DNA of 64,000 bases from Bacteroidota bacterium (GCA_019637975.1 JAHBUR010000009.1:81001-145000), one strand, 5' to 3'; positions 9,064 through 18,299 are shown, numbered from the stretch's first letter. The notes: generated from the letters alone by a model not told the origin. Numbers and translations: made by a program.

Positions 9064-9672
9064 CTACTTCCAATCCGAGAACTTGGTTTCGATTGCCAAC
9101 GCCTTCGATAGCAGGTTGAGATATGTGCTTCGCGGAATTTCGATGGCACCGAGACTTCGAAGATGTTCCGTCATGTACTGTGAATCAAGCAAGATGAACT
9201 TGCCGGCTTTCATTCTCTCAACGAGATGAAACAGTGCAACTTTTGACGCGTTTTTCAAGAGGGAAAACATCGATTCGCCGAAGAACGCGCCTCGAATGGC
9301 AACGCCGTAAAGTCCTCCAACCAATGAACCTCTGAACCATGTCTCGACGCTATGCGCAAATCCTGCATCGTTCAACTTGGTATACGCGGCAATGATTTCC
9401 TCCGAAATCCAGGTGTCTTCGCGGTCGGAGCAATAACGCATTACTTCTTCAAATGCCGTGTCGATCCGGATTTCGAACTCTTTCTTCCGAATGTCCTGTT
9501 TCAGGCTTCTTGACACCTTGAAATCATCCAGAGGAATGATTGTCCGGGGATCGGGCGAAAACCACTCAATAGGCCCGTTGCGTGAAGTCGCCATAGGGAA
9601 GTAGCCGTTGCAGTAGGCGACAATGAGAAACTCGGGGTCAAGCGAGGGTTCGTTGATGTTCAGGCCTGTCAT
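9064..9672 (-). CDS. aat: Leucyl/phenylalanyl-tRNA--protein transferase
   Basis: N-end-rule enzyme that moves Leu or Phe from aminoacyl-tRNA onto proteins with N-terminal Arg or Lys, marking them for ClpS-ClpAP-type degradation. Family marks: AYCNGYFPMA, EWFSPDPRTIIPLD, HSVETWFRGSLVGGLYGVAIRG as two adjoining blocks, FFGESMFS and LLDSQYMTEHLRSLGA. The ATG at 9672 gives 202 aa and matches where homologues begin; an in-frame TTG at 9702 would overlap the preceding methyltransferase gene. No clpS or clpA is in the window, although clpC lies 9 kb away. Confidence 0.93.
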   Translation of the reverse strand: MTGLNINEPSLDPEFLIVAYCNGYFPMATSRNGPIEWFSPDPRTIIPLDDFKVSRSLKQDIRKKEFEIRIDTAFEEVMRYCSDREDTWISEEIIAAYTKLNDAGFAHSVETWFRGSLVGGLYGVAIRGAFFGESMFSLLKNASKVALFHLVERMKAGKFILLDSQYMTEHLRSLGAIEIPRSTYLNLLSKALAIETKFSDWK

Positions 9673-9686
9673 GAGAACACCGTCAA

Positions 9687-10298
9687 TTACAGCTTCCGCC
9701 AAATTGTGAGTATTTCCTTGCCTCTTCGAGGGCTCACCGATCTTTCCGGCGCTTCTACCGATATCAATTCAAGTTTCTTCCCGAACAGCCTGTTAACCTC
9801 GTCCATCGAAACGGAAAACGGCGGACCTCCCGAACGGTTGTCGAGCGGGAAGAACAGCCCGATAAATCTCCCTGCCGGTTTCATGAGAGAAGGAACAACT
9901 GAAGCAAACTCCGGTCTTCGCGAAGGATCAATCGCGCAGAACGTTACATACTCAACAACGTAATCGAACTCTCCGGAAATTCCCAGCGAGTAGTCAAAAA
10001 TATCTTCCTGCACCAATTCGAGGGCAACATGTTTTTCCTCCGCAAGCGAGCGTGTGTGTTTTATGGCTTCGGGGGAAAAATCAATTGCAGTAACCGGAAA
10101 GCCGTGTTGAGCAAAAAGAACTGCATCATACCCCTTGCCGCAACCCAGGACAAGCGTCTTCCCCGGTTCGAATCGACCGGACTCAAGCAAATCCACAAAC
10201 ACCGGAGTGGGAGTTCCCATATCCCAACTATCCTGGTTGTTGCGATACCGTATATCCCAATAGTGAGGTTCATCCACTCCTGTTTCGTCGGTCATCAT
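9687..10298 (-). CDS. SAM-dependent methyltransferase, TPMT-like family
   Basis: Class I methyltransferase of about 203 aa resembling the thiopurine S-methyltransferase group. The N-terminus HYWDIRYRNNQDSWDMG is typical of that family. Motif I is VLGCGKGYDAVLFAQ, followed by the acidic ribose-binding region VTAIDFSPEAI, then QEDIFDY and PAGRFIGLFFPL. Substrate unknown; relatives methylate thiols, selenium or tellurium compounds. Its ATG overlaps the oxidoreductase stop (ATGA), so the two are translationally coupled. Confidence 0.85.
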   Translation of the reverse strand: MMTDETGVDEPHYWDIRYRNNQDSWDMGTPTPVFVDLLESGRFEPGKTLVLGCGKGYDAVLFAQHGFPVTAIDFSPEAIKHTRSLAEEKHVALELVQEDIFDYSLGISGEFDYVVEYVTFCAIDPSRRPEFASVVPSLMKPAGRFIGLFFPLDNRSGGPPFSVSMDEVNRLFGKKLELISVEAPERSVSPRRGKEILTIWRKL

Positions 10299-11320
10299 GC
10301 ACCCATCAGCACAACAACCTTGCCGACAGTTTGGCGGGTTTGCAGGGCCCGATGAGCTTCCACAATATCCTTGAACGGAAAGATCTTTCCTATGAGAGGC
10401 TTCAGTACGCCCAAGTCGTACAGCTTCAACAACTCAAGGGCTGCTTCTTTGAAGTACGATTCCTTTCCTTTCAACGTGCCAAGGTTGAAACCGAAGATGG
10501 ATTTATTGGCGCTCATGAGTTGAACGGGAAAAATCGGCTTCATAACCGACATGACGGTGGCGGCCTTCAATTTGTTGAGTGCCCCCTTGCCGGCAACGGC
10601 CGCGAGTCCGTACAGAATGTAGCGACCCATCCCGGCAAGCAGATTCCAGCTTTTGTCGTACACAAGCCCGCCCACTGCATCCATCACCACATCAACCCCA
10701 TAGCCTCCGGTAATACGCTTGATCTCCTCGGCAAAATCAATTGTGTTGTAATTGATGGCATGATGCGCGCCGTTGTTGCGCGCTAATTCAAGCTTTGCTT
10801 CCGTTCCCGCGGTGCCGAATATCTCGGCCCCGAGATGCCTGCCCAATTGCAACGTCGCCAGCCCTGCACCTCCGGCGGCGGCGTGCACAAGAAGCTTCTC
10901 TCCGCGCCTGATGTTCGCAAGCCGGACAATACCATGATACGCCGTCAGGTACACAACCAGAAACGCCGCGCCCTCTTCGTACCCCATAGATGCAGGCAAG
11001 CGCGTTGCAAGTTTTTCGCCCACGCAAACATACTCGGCATGACTTCCGTGACGGCTGTAGCCCATCACTCGCTCTCCCCCTTTGAACTCGGTTACATTTG
11101 CCCCCACTTCAACAACTTCACCCGAAAATTCAAGCCCGAGAATGAATGGCGGTGGCGGGGTTCCGGGATACACGCCAAAACGTCCCATCACGTCTGCGAA
11201 ATTGAGCCCGACTGCCTTCACTTGAATCAAGATCTGGTCGGGTAACGGACGCGGTATCGCCGTTTCCCGGATTTCCAGAACTTCCGGTCCCCCGTATTTT
11301 GTGACAAATGCAGCCTTCAT
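10295..11320 (-). CDS. Zinc-free MDR-family oxidoreductase (quinone oxidoreductase-like)
   Basis: Medium-chain dehydrogenase/reductase close to quinone oxidoreductase and VAT-1-like proteins, 341 aa, probably NADPH-dependent. Visible: substrate-domain start GGPEVLEIRE, VGLNFADVMGRFGVYPG, LEFSGEVVEVG, and the nucleotide-binding motif VHAAAGGAGLATLQLGRH. The catalytic-zinc cysteine and histidine of alcohol dehydrogenases are absent. AAGGAGG lies five bases before the second of two tandem ATGs, so 11320 is preferred over 11323. Electron acceptor and substrate are unknown. Confidence 0.88.
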   Translation of the reverse strand: MKAAFVTKYGGPEVLEIRETAIPRPLPDQILIQVKAVGLNFADVMGRFGVYPGTPPPPFILGLEFSGEVVEVGANVTEFKGGERVMGYSRHGSHAEYVCVGEKLATRLPASMGYEEGAAFLVVYLTAYHGIVRLANIRRGEKLLVHAAAGGAGLATLQLGRHLGAEIFGTAGTEAKLELARNNGAHHAINYNTIDFAEEIKRITGGYGVDVVMDAVGGLVYDKSWNLLAGMGRYILYGLAAVAGKGALNKLKAATVMSVMKPIFPVQLMSANKSIFGFNLGTLKGKESYFKEAALELLKLYDLGVLKPLIGKIFPFKDIVEAHRALQTRQTVGKVVVLMGA

Positions 11321-11355
11321 CATTCCTCCTTCAGCAATCCGGCCTCACAGGGAGG

Positions 11356-11583
11356 TTATTGCTCGTAATAATCGCCAAACGGCGACTTGATAGTCCTTTT
11401 GGGTTTGTTGAGAACGTATTTTTCGTGCATCGCAAGGAGTTTCTTTTTTGAGAGATCGTCGAGATCCTCGTCATCTTTGTCACGCTTGACAAACATACGG
11501 AAATCCTCCTGCTCGTTACGGTTCATCTTGCGTTCAAAATCTCTCAACTCGTTGATGACCTTCCGTTGTTCTATATGTGTCAT
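11356..11583 (-). CDS. Small charged hypothetical protein coupled to addB (75 aa)
   Basis: Not recognised. Highly charged, probably helical: residues 1-30 rich in E, R and N (VINELRDFERKMNRNEQEDF), followed by the acidic run KDDEDLDDLSKKK. No signal or membrane segment. Its ATG overlaps the AddB stop (ATGA), which supports real translation and suggests a functional tie to the nuclease. No known AddAB accessory protein matches it. Confidence 0.6.
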   Translation of the reverse strand: MTHIEQRKVINELRDFERKMNRNEQEDFRMFVKRDKDDEDLDDLSKKKLLAMHEKYVLNKPKRTIKSPFGDYYEQ

Positions 11584-14500
11584 TCTTTCTCCGGATCAGG
11601 CTGTGCTACACGCTGGATTGTTTGTATGCGGCAGATTGTCTTGTAATCGCAATAGGTACAGACCTTGTCGATCTTGTCGTGAGATGTGAGGGGAAATTTC
11701 CCCTGCGTCATCTCATCCACAAACGAGTTTACCAGATTGATTGCCTGCGCTATGAGTTCTTTGAGTTCCGCGTCTGAAGGAAGAAGATTGGCATTGGACC
11801 GGGCTACCTCCAACTCGGTCTTGTGCTCGCCGCTGCCGACGCCGACCTTCAACTCAACGGGACTGCGTAATTTGTAATACAAACCGCCAGCCGGTGTAAT
11901 TTCCCTGCGGAATTGCGCTGCAAGCATCTGTTCAATGGTATAGAGATAAATCGGAAGCTGCAAGCTGATGCCCGACCGAACATCGTCGAGTCGTGCCTGC
12001 ACGTTGCCGGATTTGTAGTCAACAATCACGAAAGCTTCATCCCCGATTTCAACACGATCCACCTTCCCGCTGAGCTGAATATTGCCGGCAACAACCGGCT
12101 CATCCGAAAAGAGTTGCGTGTCGATGCGGTTTCGCGAGCCCGGTTGCGGCCCGAACCCGACTTCGAAGAACCCCGGCTGCAGAGGGGAGTTTCTCTTCCG
12201 CTCGTGTTCAAGAAACTCGCGCAGCGTGCCTTCCCCCCCGGTACTTTTGTTGCCGAGAATGAGTTCCTTTTCCAACTCCCAGAACGCGTCGGGAATATCG
12301 ATTTCATCAAGCTTGCGTTCCGCAATTGCGAGCAACATTTTGTGGGCATCGGAGAATTCCGTGTCCGAGCAGCCAACAAGTGAGGGAAGCTTCTGGTCTC
12401 TCCGTTCAACATAAAATTCGAAGAGTATGTCATGGAGAACAGAACCCTTGTCCAGCGGAGAGAACTCTTCCTCAACATCCTCAACACTGTTCAACCGCAG
12501 AATACGCCGGACAAAGAACTGGTACGGGCACTTGCCGTACGATTCAAGCTGGCTGACGGAGTACACGCGATGCTTCAACTGCATCAGACTCTCTTTGGCT
12601 TCCTCCGAAATATCGTTCAAGATCATCCCCTCGAATTCGGGGAGATTATGAGTCTGCACGCGATTCGATTCTACAAGCAAAGCCTTCTCGACAACCTTCA
12701 CCTTATCACGAAGGATTTCGGGAACATCATCCTCCTTTCTCTTTTCTTCGGAAAGCAAGGCACGTCCGTGATGCCGTAAATAATCGTCCGCCGAGTGAAT
12801 AGTATATTCAAACGGTACATTTCCCGGATATTCCCACTGCTCGACTTCGGCTATGGCCAGCACGGCATCAATAAAACCCGAGCGTACAAGATCGCGCTCG
12901 ACTTCCTGCTCGGGGTATGTCAAGTACAGATGTTCCGACCAGTTTGTGATCGCCTGATAGAACAAGTACCGGTTTTCCCATGTGTGCCGCTGCTCGCGCT
13001 CAGCGAGGCGCTTGTTTCCGAAAAACAATTCCGACTGATAGACGGAAGGGAACTCGCCATCCACCAACCCCGCGACGATCATGACATCGAGCGGAAGCCC
13101 CCGTGTTTCGTCAATTGATGTGACGAGAACTCCCCGGCCGAACTGTTCACGAACGTTGTAGCGTTCCTGTGAAAGGGCAATCTTCAACTGTTCGACATAG
13201 AAGCGGAGAGAATAGCGTTGGTCTTTTCCGGCCTGATACTCCAGCACATGCATTGTCTGCTCAACAACATCGATGAACTTGGCGAATGCCCGTGCATCCT
13301 GTTCCACAAGTTCGGGGCGATTCTTCACGCCTATCGCCACGATGCGTTGCGAAAGATGAAGCGTCTCAAGAAGATGCTGCAAGGACATGAAGAACTGCGC
13401 CGGAGTCTGATCCGGAAGAATATCTGCCAACAGGGATTCAAGCCATTGAATATCCTGTTTGGCCTGTTCAAGCTTGTTGATGTCGCGCTTCGCGCGTTTC
13501 TGCTCCTCTTCTTCGAGAGAGATCAGATGAGTTTGCCGGACTTTCTGAATTTGTCGATCGATTCTGGAAAGCCATGAGCGTGCCCCGCCCACAATACGTA
13601 ACTCCCGCGCTGTCTTCATCAAATTAGAGGAATCGACAGATGTACCGTTGTTCATGCATTCAAAGTACGTTGAGCCGACGGTTCCGAGAACATCTTCACG
13701 ACGGAATCCCCGCACTGCAACTTCCAGCAACCCGACAATGGCAATGACGACCGGGGATTGCGCCAATCGGTTCCGATCGGTTATGTTCACAGGAATGCCG
13801 TATCTCGTGAATTGCTCACGCATGATGTGAGTATACAGCTGCGGCATATACATCGCGACACACACCCGGCTGAGATCCAATGCAGGCTTTTCGGCCACGA
13901 GTTGCTTGATCAGCCTGCAGATGAACTCAACTTCGGCAATACGATCCTTGGCCTTCACCACGGTTACATGATCGGCGCATCGCTCTCTTTCAATCTCTCC
14001 ATCACGTCGAAACATGTTTGCTGCAACATTCCGGAGTGTCTGCGCGACATGGTCGCTCACTTGCGGCCTGTTCAGAATAAGAGTGCCGCTGCCTGTATTG
14101 CGTTCTGCCGCGAACTTCATGTCGAGAAACCTTCTGTAATTCTGTTCCAGATGTCCGAACAGGGCTTCATTGCCCGGTTGGAAATCGAACACGAGTGTTA
14201 CCTCCACATCCATTGAGGAGAGTTTCTGGATGAAGCCGAGTTCGGGTTCCGTGAACTCATCAAATCCGACGATGGACACGCTCTGCACATCGGGGAAAAC
14301 ATCGCGGAACGCGTTTTCGAACTTTGGCTGTGGGCAGGTGTGGTGCAGGGTTTTGAAGACGCCTTCAGGATCGACTGCAGCGAGATTGGAAAGCAAGGAT
14401 TCGTACGTGGAGTAGATTGTGATAATGTCGCGAAGTTTCGGCTGATCACCCTCCTCTTCCGATACCAACTCTTCCGCGAGGTTTTCGGGATATATCCCGT

Positions 14501-14885
14501 ATTCTTTAAGATGACGAATTACTTGAATAACCTTGTCCAGCGTGCCGCGCGGAAGTACATTCCCCCGATCCCTCAGGTGAAAGTAGCGCAAGGTGCCCCG
14601 GGAAGCCACAATTGCCTGCCCAAACAACAGGGTTTGAATCGGGTCCGCAACAACACGGAGATTCTCGAAAGCAGCCTCGAAAAGCCTGAATGCAAGGGAT
14701 TCCAGCGTAAAGATCGGTACTTGGGCCACCGTTTTTCCCCCACCTGACAGCATTTCCCTGACAAGATGCCGGCTCCTGCGCTTTGTGGGAACCACCAGAA
14801 GAGTGTGCTCGACCGAATCAATAGCGGAAAACAGGCCCGGCTGTTGGAGTGAAGGTTTGCTCTTCTGCTTGAGTGTTATGGGCAT
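11580..14885 (-). CDS. addB: AddB-type PD-(D/E)XK nuclease subunit with Fe-S cysteines
   Basis: RecB-family nuclease, 1101 aa, matching AddB of helicase-nuclease complexes. The N-terminal helicase-like half begins LLVVPTKRRSRHLVREML and lacks a canonical GKT Walker A. It contains VSIVGFDEFTEPELGFI and, later, SIDETRGLPLDVMIVAGLVDG EFP. The C-terminal nuclease domain has GSVLHDILFEF, then the catalytic VDYKSG near residue 955. Four cysteines for an iron-sulfur staple are visible: KCPYQF near 783 and CTYCDYKTIC near 1077. The AddA-like partner is 9.2 kb downstream on the same strand instead of adjacent. Confidence 0.9.
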   Translation of the reverse strand: MPITLKQKSKPSLQQPGLFSAIDSVEHTLLVVPTKRRSRHLVREMLSGGGKTVAQVPIFTLESLAFRLFEAAFENLRVVADPIQTLLFGQAIVASRGTLRYFHLRDRGNVLPRGTLDKVIQVIRHLKEYGIYPENLAEELVSEEEGDQPKLRDIITIYSTYESLLSNLAAVDPEGVFKTLHHTCPQPKFENAFRDVFPDVQSVSIVGFDEFTEPELGFIQKLSSMDVEVTLVFDFQPGNEALFGHLEQNYRRFLDMKFAAERNTGSGTLILNRPQVSDHVAQTLRNVAANMFRRDGEIERERCADHVTVVKAKDRIAEVEFICRLIKQLVAEKPALDLSRVCVAMYMPQLYTHIMREQFTRYGIPVNITDRNRLAQSPVVIAIVGLLEVAVRGFRREDVLGTVGSTYFECMNNGTSVDSSNLMKTARELRIVGGARSWLSRIDRQIQKVRQTHLISLEEEEQKRAKRDINKLEQAKQDIQWLESLLADILPDQTPAQFFMSLQHLLETLHLSQRIVAIGVKNRPELVEQDARAFAKFIDVVEQTMHVLEYQAGKDQRYSLRFYVEQLKIALSQERYNVREQFGRGVLVTSIDETRGLPLDVMIVAGLVDGEFPSVYQSELFFGNKRLAEREQRHTWENRYLFYQAITNWSEHLYLTYPEQEVERDLVRSGFIDAVLAIAEVEQWEYPGNVPFEYTIHSADDYLRHHGRALLSEEKRKEDDVPEILRDKVKVVEKALLVESNRVQTHNLPEFEGMILNDISEEAKESLMQLKHRVYSVSQLESYGKCPYQFFVRRILRLNSVEDVEEEFSPLDKGSVLHDILFEFYVERRDQKLPSLVGCSDTEFSDAHKMLLAIAERKLDEIDIPDAFWELEKELILGNKSTGGEGTLREFLEHERKRNSPLQPGFFEVGFGPQPGSRNRIDTQLFSDEPVVAGNIQLSGKVDRVEIGDEAFVIVDYKSGNVQARLDDVRSGISLQLPIYLYTIEQMLAAQFRREITPAGGLYYKLRSPVELKVGVGSGEHKTELEVARSNANLLPSDAELKELIAQAINLVNSFVDEMTQGKFPLTSHDKIDKVCTYCDYKTICRIQTIQRVAQPDPEKE

Positions 14886-15315
14886 GACGTCTGTCGCGAC
14901 TCAGGTAATAGGAAATGGAAGATGAACCGAGTTTGAAGCATAGAGTACAAAAAAAACGCTGAACGCGCAATGAATAGCGTGCGGAACGGACATTGGAAAC
15001 AATCTTCAAGGATACTGAATCCCATCTTGCATTTCGGCAACCGTAACATGTATATTTGACTCAACAACACTGGAATTTCAAATACAAACAAGCATTCCGG
15101 CTAGACACGTAGTCGTTTTTGGATCTTTGAAGAAAGGGGGTGGGCTGATTTGTGACGTGTGTCATCAGAAGAAGGGCTGCAATAGAGTATACTTCGAATA
15201 GCTATTGTAACTTTTTTACTCGCTCTGTTTAGTTTGTTCACGGAATACTTACCTGATTCGAAAAGGTAGTGTTTTCCCCGATTGAGAATTGTTCTAATCC
15301 CCCAAGGAGTTCATC
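14886..15315. other. Intergenic region between divergent addB and sigma-54 activator
   Basis: 430 bases with no supported gene. I see a weak sigma-70-like pair (TTGTAA, 17 bases, TTTAGT at 15205-15233) pointing towards the activator. There is no recognisable GG-N10-GC sigma-54 promoter and no RNA gene. The activator's Shine-Dalgarno AAGGAG is at 15304-15309. Confidence 0.5.
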
Positions 15316-16692
15316 CTGGCTTCTCTGAAGAATCGACCGGCCATCCTCTTCGCCAACGAGCTAAGAGAATATGCCCAAACCCTCACGACTCATGCAAACG
15401 GGGTCGAGTATCCCATCACTCTGCTCCCCGACTCCGGTGACGTTTTCGAACATATTCAAGCGGCGGAGTACGGACTCATTTTCGTGCCGGCATCCCATCC
15501 TATGGTTGACGACACAAGACTTCTCAAGCACCTTACCGATCGGCAGCAGCTTACCAAAGTGATTGTGCTTTCAGAACGTGCCGACGTTAACAGCGCAGTA
15601 AAGCTGATGAAAGCCGGAGCATTCGACGTGCTCGTGACTCCCCTCGAACCGTTGCGGCTTGTGCAATCCACAGAGGATGCGCTCGCCGAGTTTGTCAAAG
15701 AGAAGACCCAGCGACGGTCCGAAGAACGGAACAGAGCCCTCATCAGCTTCGAGGAAATTGTAGGCGAAAGCCCGTCCATCAGCCTTCTGAAACAAACAAT
15801 CAACACCGTCGCCCCGTCTGATGCCAACGTGTTTGTTTGGGGAGAAAGCGGAACCGGGAAAGAACTTGTGGCGAAGGCTCTGCACTCAAAAAGCAAGCGT
15901 GCATCAAAACCGTTTATCGCCATCAACTGTGCAGCCCTTCCGAAGGACATTCTGGAAAACGAGCTTTTTGGTCACGAAAAAGGAGCGTTCACCGGTGCCC
16001 TCAGTCTGAAACCCGGATGCTTTGAACTGGCGAATGAAGGTACGCTCTTTCTCGACGAAATAGGTGAAATGAGCACAGCAACGCAGGCAAAACTCCTGCG
16101 GGCAATCGAAGAGCAGTCGTTCAGGCGACTGGGCGGAAGAACAGAATTGAAAGTGGATGTACGCGTCATTGCCGCGACAAACCGCGAGGTATCAAGCGCC
16201 TTGGATCAGGGAATTTTGCGCTCCGACTTGTATTACCGCTTGAGTGTTGTTGAAATGGAGTTGCCTCCACTTCGCAGCCGCAAGCAGGATATCGTTCCAT
16301 TGTCTCATCATTTCCTGAAGTTGTTCGGCCTGAAGTACGGCAAGGAGATCCGCGGATTTGCCAGCGACTACCTCGAGATGCTGCAATCCTATCACTGGCC
16401 GGGGAATATCCGGGAGCTGCGCAATGCCATTGAACGCGCCGTCGTCATTTGTCCGGGAGAAGTAATTTCCGTTCTCGATCTCCCGGAGAAAATCCTCAAA
16501 ACGCAGAACGAAATCATGCACATCAGCATCCCGATTGGCAGTTCTGTGGAAGAGGCGGAGAAGAAGCTCATCCTTGAAACACTCGCTTCGGTGGGCAACA
16601 ACAAAGCAAAAGCCGCCCGAATTCTCGGTGTCAGCAGGAAGACCCTGCACAACAAGTTGCACAGCTTCGATTGGCGGCTTGAAGGGAAGTAA
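15316..16692 (+). CDS. Sigma-54-dependent transcriptional activator with degenerate receiver domain (CTG start proposed)
   Basis: NtrC-like enhancer-binding protein, about 458 aa. Residues 5-115 read as a receiver fold without the phospho-acceptor aspartate (LIFVPASHP where DLVLLD is usual), so control by phosphorylation is doubtful. The AAA+ domain carries GESGTGKE (about 175), GAFTGA (about 223) for sigma-54 contact, FLDEIGEMS, and R-finger-region LPPLRSRKQDI. The C-terminus is a Fis-type helix-turn-helix (NNKAKAARILGVSRKTLHNK). In frame, the first ATG, GTG or TTG is the GTG at 15484, which would delete half the receiver. A CTG at 15316 sits six bases after AAGGAG, so I propose it as start. 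Target genes are unknown. Confidence 0.82.
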   Translation: MASLKNRPAILFANELREYAQTLTTHANGVEYPITLLPDSGDVFEHIQAAEYGLIFVPASHPMVDDTRLLKHLTDRQQLTKVIVLSERADVNSAVKLMKAGAFDVLVTPLEPLRLVQSTEDALAEFVKEKTQRRSEERNRALISFEEIVGESPSISLLKQTINTVAPSDANVFVWGESGTGKELVAKALHSKSKRASKPFIAINCAALPKDILENELFGHEKGAFTGALSLKPGCFELANEGTLFLDEIGEMSTATQAKLLRAIEEQSFRRLGGRTELKVDVRVIAATNREVSSALDQGILRSDLYYRLSVVEMELPPLRSRKQDIVPLSHHFLKLFGLKYGKEIRGFASDYLEMLQSYHWPGNIRELRNAIERAVVICPGEVISVLDLPEKILKTQNEIMHISIPIGSSVEEAEKKLILETLASVGNNKAKAARILGVSRKTLHNKLHSFDWRLEGK

Positions 16693-16718
16693 GTCCGCTA
16701 CCTCGATTGTAAAACAGA

Positions 16719-16747
16719 AAAGGCTCCGTTGAACAAACGGAGCCTTT
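16719..16747. terminator. Bidirectional terminator between convergent genes
   Basis: A 12-bp perfect stem (arm AAAGGCTCCGTT) with a 5-base loop. The minus-strand side continues as TTTTCTGTTTT, the plus-strand side as TTTGTTGTT. It serves the sigma-54 activator and the SGNH hydrolase gene. Confidence 0.8.
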
Positions 16748-16773
16748 GTTGTTCAGCCCGGCAGTCTCCCGAT

Positions 16774-17997
16774 TCAGAACGATGGCATTTGAGTTGCCGG
16801 GGGTCCTCCACGTTCGCTCAAGAATTGTTCAACGTTACGATACAAGACTTCCGCCACTACTTCATGCCCGGCTGCAACCCAGTGCCCGTTGTTGTCAAGA
16901 AACAGAGGAAACACCGTTTTCGATCTCTCCCGGAAATCGGGACACATGTTGATTGCTTTGATGCCGTTGCCGGATGCCCATTGTTCGAGCTGATCCTGCG
17001 GCCACGTAGAGTACACCGTATCCTGCCGGAATTGCCAATACTCCCTCCCCGACTTCCATTCTTTCGGGTGAACCTGTAATCCGTAGGGATACACGGTCAT
17101 CCAAAAATCAATCCCTTTCACACGAAGCTCGTCACGAATGAGCAGAAGATACTTATGCGTCAACTCCCAGTTCTTGCTGCTGTCAACATACGTTTCCCTG
17201 AGCATAGCATACTTGTCGCGGAAAATATCCCCGTTGAAATCCCCTTGTCTTTTGGCCATTTCAAGCTGCGGGGTGATGCGGATGCGGATGAAGTTATAGA
17301 GCCGGATATTATGCTTGAACCAATCTTTGATGACGGCAAGCGGGCCTGTCAACAGGCCGTCGGGCTCGCCGGATGGACTTACGCCCAATGGAATTCCTTT
17401 CTCATCAAAACGGGCGGTTTTCGTGTACACATAATCGTCATACACATCCGACAAGTCGAAGTTGAGAATAACGAGATCGGGATCGAGTTGAAGGCCGTAA
17501 TGCTTCAAGTAGAGGTATTCCAGCAAGGGAGAATAACTCCCCACGCCCGCGTTTATTACTTCATACGTCATCGGGCCGGCAAGCTTCTTCAGTCTATCTT
17601 CAAGAAGCTTCGAAAACGTTTCATGACTGTGTACGCCGTCACCTTCCGTGTACGAATCTCCTAACATCAAAATGCGATATGTATTATCCGGTTTCCGGAC
17701 GCTGTACTCCTTGTCCCGTAAGCCAAGAGAATTGATGTTGTAATCAGTGTCAAATTCGTTGGTTTTGTAGCGCCCGGTGGCATTCGGTTTGAATTTGTGG
17801 TGGAGAATATCGTCATCTTGTGAATAGAAGTACCTCATTACCTCTTTCGGTTCAGCGAATCGAACCACAACCTCAAGCAAACCTAAGCACACAACTATGG
17901 AAACGGCTGTGAGAAGTATCCCCTTGCCAAACTCACGGAGCTTGGAGCCGGATTTCTTCGAGAAGGCGCCATTTCCCCCGTTTTGCAGATCACTCAT
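16774..17997 (-). CDS. Membrane-anchored SGNH/GDSL hydrolase-like protein
   Basis: 407 aa. A transmembrane segment at about residues 28-50 (LLTAVSIVVCLGLLEVVVRF) anchors an extracytoplasmic domain. SGNH blocks are visible: block I LMLGDSYTEGDGVH (nucleophile Ser), the glycine block NAGVGSYSPLLEY, and block V DNNGHWVAAGHEVVAE with the final His. The asparagine block is less clear (LNFDLSDVYDDY). Relatives act as acyl- or acetylesterases on glycans or lipids. The gene is alone, divergent from clpC, so the substrate cannot be inferred. Confidence 0.82.
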   Translation of the reverse strand: MSDLQNGGNGAFSKKSGSKLREFGKGILLTAVSIVVCLGLLEVVVRFAEPKEVMRYFYSQDDDILHHKFKPNATGRYKTNEFDTDYNINSLGLRDKEYSVRKPDNTYRILMLGDSYTEGDGVHSHETFSKLLEDRLKKLAGPMTYEVINAGVGSYSPLLEYLYLKHYGLQLDPDLVILNFDLSDVYDDYVYTKTARFDEKGIPLGVSPSGEPDGLLTGPLAVIKDWFKHNIRLYNFIRIRITPQLEMAKRQGDFNGDIFRDKYAMLRETYVDSSKNWELTHKYLLLIRDELRVKGIDFWMTVYPYGLQVHPKEWKSGREYWQFRQDTVYSTWPQDQLEQWASGNGIKAINMCPDFRERSKTVFPLFLDNNGHWVAAGHEVVAEVLYRNVEQFLSERGGPPATQMPSF

Positions 17998-18134
17998 ACT
18001 GTCCGTTCTTCCCCTGATTATGAATATGTCACTTCAGAAAAAATTTCTGCCAAATATACCCGCTTTGTGGAAGAAAACAAAGGACACACGTCAAACAGAG
18101 CCGGATATACGTTAGAATCTCAAAATATTCGTAA

Positions 18135-18163
18135 TTGACTTACCCTGCTCATTTACCTATATT
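18135..18163 (+). promoter_or_regulatory. Predicted clpC promoter
   Basis: TTGACT, 17-base spacer, TATATT. It is the best promoter match in the 302-base gap between the SGNH gene and clpC and would give a leader of about 130 bases. Confidence 0.65.
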
Positions 18164-18173
18164 TCTCGTGGCA

Positions 18174-18195
18174 AATCACCGAATTTGTGATTCGG
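18174..18195 (+). repeat. Overlapping inverted repeats just downstream of the clpC promoter
   Basis: AATCAC (18174-18179) pairs with GTGATT (18187-18192), and CCGAAT (18179-18184) pairs with ATTCGG (18190-18195). The two dyads interlock and could form alternative hairpins in the leader or act as a repressor site. They do not match CtsR or CIRCE consensus. Confidence 0.45.
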
Positions 18196-18299
18196 AACCA
18201 ATGTCATACTAAGCTGCGTTAGCAAATCTGACGATTACAGTTGAGATAGGGGTTTCAGTACCAGAATAAATCCACTTTTCAGAAGAGCAAAGGAAAAGG

